A stretch of 40,416 bases of DNA, taken from contig JAFGCH010000025.1 of the NCBI GenBank assembly GCA_016932695.1, positions 1-40,416 of the forward strand, in the 5' to 3' direction. Within the stretch, counting starts at the first letter, position 1. The number at the start of each line of letters is the position of its first letter. Under the pieces are notes generated by a model. The model did no database searches. It was not told the DNA's origin and saw only the letters and a program-made list of their open reading frames with translations. The stretch comes from Acidimicrobiia bacterium (GTDB lineage Bacteria > Actinomycetota > Acidimicrobiia > Spongiisociales > UBA11373). Both the position numbers and the translations under genes were made by a program. Positions 39,468 to 40,416 of the stretch are shown here, piece after piece.

Positions 39468-40416
39468 TCAGAGGGTCTGCACCAGCCTCTCCTCCAGGGC
39501 GGTGAAGTCGCCTCCCCGGAAACAAAAGCGCATCTCCTGGAAGCGGCGCCGGAAGGCGGCCACCGCCGCGCCTACTTCCTCGCCTCGCACCGCAGCGGCG
39601 AAGAGGGCGGCGAACTCGGTGAAGTCGGCCTCCACCATGCCGAAGCGGGTCATCTCGGAGACGCCCAGGCGCAGCGCCGACGAGGCGGTGAAGCCCTCAT
39701 CGCTGGGGATGGCCTGGTAGTTGCAGATGATGTTGCGCTCCTCCAGGGCACGGGCCACCGCGGCCCCCCGGGCATGGCCCACCCGCACGATCACCTGGTG
39801 GGTCTCGGTGTAATCCACCGCCGGGTCGCCCTCCACGGCCAGCCCCGCGGCGGCCAGGGCCCGGCCGAAGGCCTTGGCGTTGGCGATCACCTGGGGCTGG
39901 TACTCGGCCTTGAAGGTGTTCATCTCGATGGCGGCCAGCAGCAGGCCGAGCATGGTGCCCAGGTGGTGGTTGGAGAGCATGCCGGGGAAGGAGCGGCGGC
40001 GCACCGCCTTCCACAGGTCGTAGAGCGGGGTGCCCTCGGCGAAGTCGGCGGCCACGATGCCCCGCTGGGTGCCGAAGAAGGTCTTGTGGGTGGACCCGGT
40101 GACGATGTCGGCCCCGTCGCGGAAGGGCTCTTGGAAGTGGGGCCCCACCAGGCCGAGCACGTGGGCCATGTCGTACATGATCACCGGCCGCTCCTCGCGC
40201 CCCTCGACCATCGCCCGGATCTCGGCCACCGGCTCGGGGTGGAGCACCATGCTCTTGCCGAAGATGACGACCTCGGGGTTCAGGTGCGCCAGCAACTCTC
40301 CGGTGGCCGCCACGTCGATGCGGTAGGGGTTGTCGGGGCAGACCGGGAAGTTAACCACCGCCGGCCGCTCGGTGAGAGGGTCGCGGGCGATGTAGTCGCG
40401 CAGCGCCCCCATGGGC
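39468..40416 (-). CDS. SHMT-family PLP enzyme, 5' end outside the window
   Basis: The last ~316 residues of a serine hydroxymethyltransferase-family enzyme; the frame stays open to the window edge, so the N-terminal third is missing. Visible marks are YDMAHVLGLVGPHF and the PLP-lysine block GSTHKTFFGTQRGI, with a terminal LEERLVQTL. Canonical GlyA has THKTLxGPRGG at the Lys; here it is THKTFFGTQRG, so this may be a divergent branch (e.g. a 2-methylserine or other aldolase-type relative) rather than housekeeping GlyA. The apparent Met at 40412 is internal, because the frame continues past it. The gene is convergent with the GNAT-like gene. Confidence 0.8.
   Translation of the reverse strand, partial: PMGALRDYIARDPLTERPAVVNFPVCPDNPYRIDVAATGELLAHLNPEVVIFGKSMVLHPEPVAEIRAMVEGREERPVIMYDMAHVLGLVGPHFQEPFRDGADIVTGSTHKTFFGTQRGIVAADFAEGTPLYDLWKAVRRRSFPGMLSNHHLGTMLGLLLAAIEMNTFKAEYQPQVIANAKAFGRALAAAGLAVEGDPAVDYTETHQVIVRVGHARGAAVARALEERNIICNYQAIPSDEGFTASSALRLGVSEMTRFGMVEADFTEFAALFAAAVRGEEVGAAVAAFRRRFQEMRFCFRGGDFTALEERLVQTL

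Overview
The window is a high-GC (about 70% by eye), gene-dense bacterial chromosome segment with about 38 protein genes, many GTG starts and many 1-4 nt start/stop overlaps. Protein content (lysine 6-aminotransferase, lipoproteins with Thr-rich linkers, an acyl-CoA-carboxylase-epsilon-like small subunit, heliorhodopsin) and frequent TAnnnT -10 boxes placed 6-7 bp before start codons point to Actinomycetota, perhaps an uncultured acidimicrobiia-like lineage; the rank below phylum is inference. I found no rRNA, tRNA, CRISPR array, insertion sequence or prophage.

Layout. 1-389: intergenic, holding a two-hairpin repeat. 390-2955 (+): lysine 6-aminotransferase, a small membrane protein and a VIT1/CCC1 metal transporter. 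2981-8735 (-): a KimA-like APC potassium transporter, then KdpD and KdpE, with no KdpFABC in the window. 8868-11068 (-): aspartokinase and aspartate-semialdehyde dehydrogenase, divergent from a cyclophilin lipoprotein and a PHP phosphoesterase (11111-12656, +). 12726-14003: an orphan histidine kinase. 14000-14646 (-): methylmalonyl-CoA epimerase coupled to a small carboxylase-subunit-like protein, divergent from thiolase and GlpX (14746-16970, +). 17052-17653 (-): a Doc toxin with a ribbon-helix-helix antitoxin. 17775-20679 (-): dnaX, ybaB, recR. 20815-21291 (+): dCMP deaminase. 21333-22656 (-): an HTH regulator and an alpha/beta hydrolase. 22772-22848: second copy of the two-hairpin repeat. 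22890-27299 (-): nrtR, nadA, nadB, nadC, a complete de novo quinolinate/NAD module with its probable regulator.

27462-29773 (+): an orphan amino-acid-type binding lipoprotein and a tightly overlapping PspC / LiaF-like / two-TM trio. 29792-30478 (-): a membrane protein with an HELGH metalloprotease motif. 30641-32200 (+): a secreted trypsin-fold protein fused to RTX repeats whose catalytic His and Ser are both Arg. 32256-34591 (-): a membrane-anchored protein, an AIM24 protein and a LuxR-type regulator. 34880-35895 (+): a 33-residue Lys/Ala/Pro peptide followed by heliorhodopsin. 35965-38224 (-): a GlcD-type flavoprotein and a Thr-rich lipoprotein. 38319-39458 (+): a GNAT-like protein. 39468-40416 (-): an SHMT-family enzyme cut by the window edge.

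Themes. K+ and envelope sensing (KimA-like/KdpDE, PspC/LiaF-like, AIM24), light sensing (heliorhodopsin) and central metabolism (Asp-family amino acids, NAD, propionyl-CoA) lie side by side. The most unusual items are the KimA-KdpDE pairing, the heliorhodopsin with its tiny basic-peptide neighbour, the catalytically dead protease-RTX fusion, the repeated two-hairpin element and the widespread leaderless-promoter geometry.
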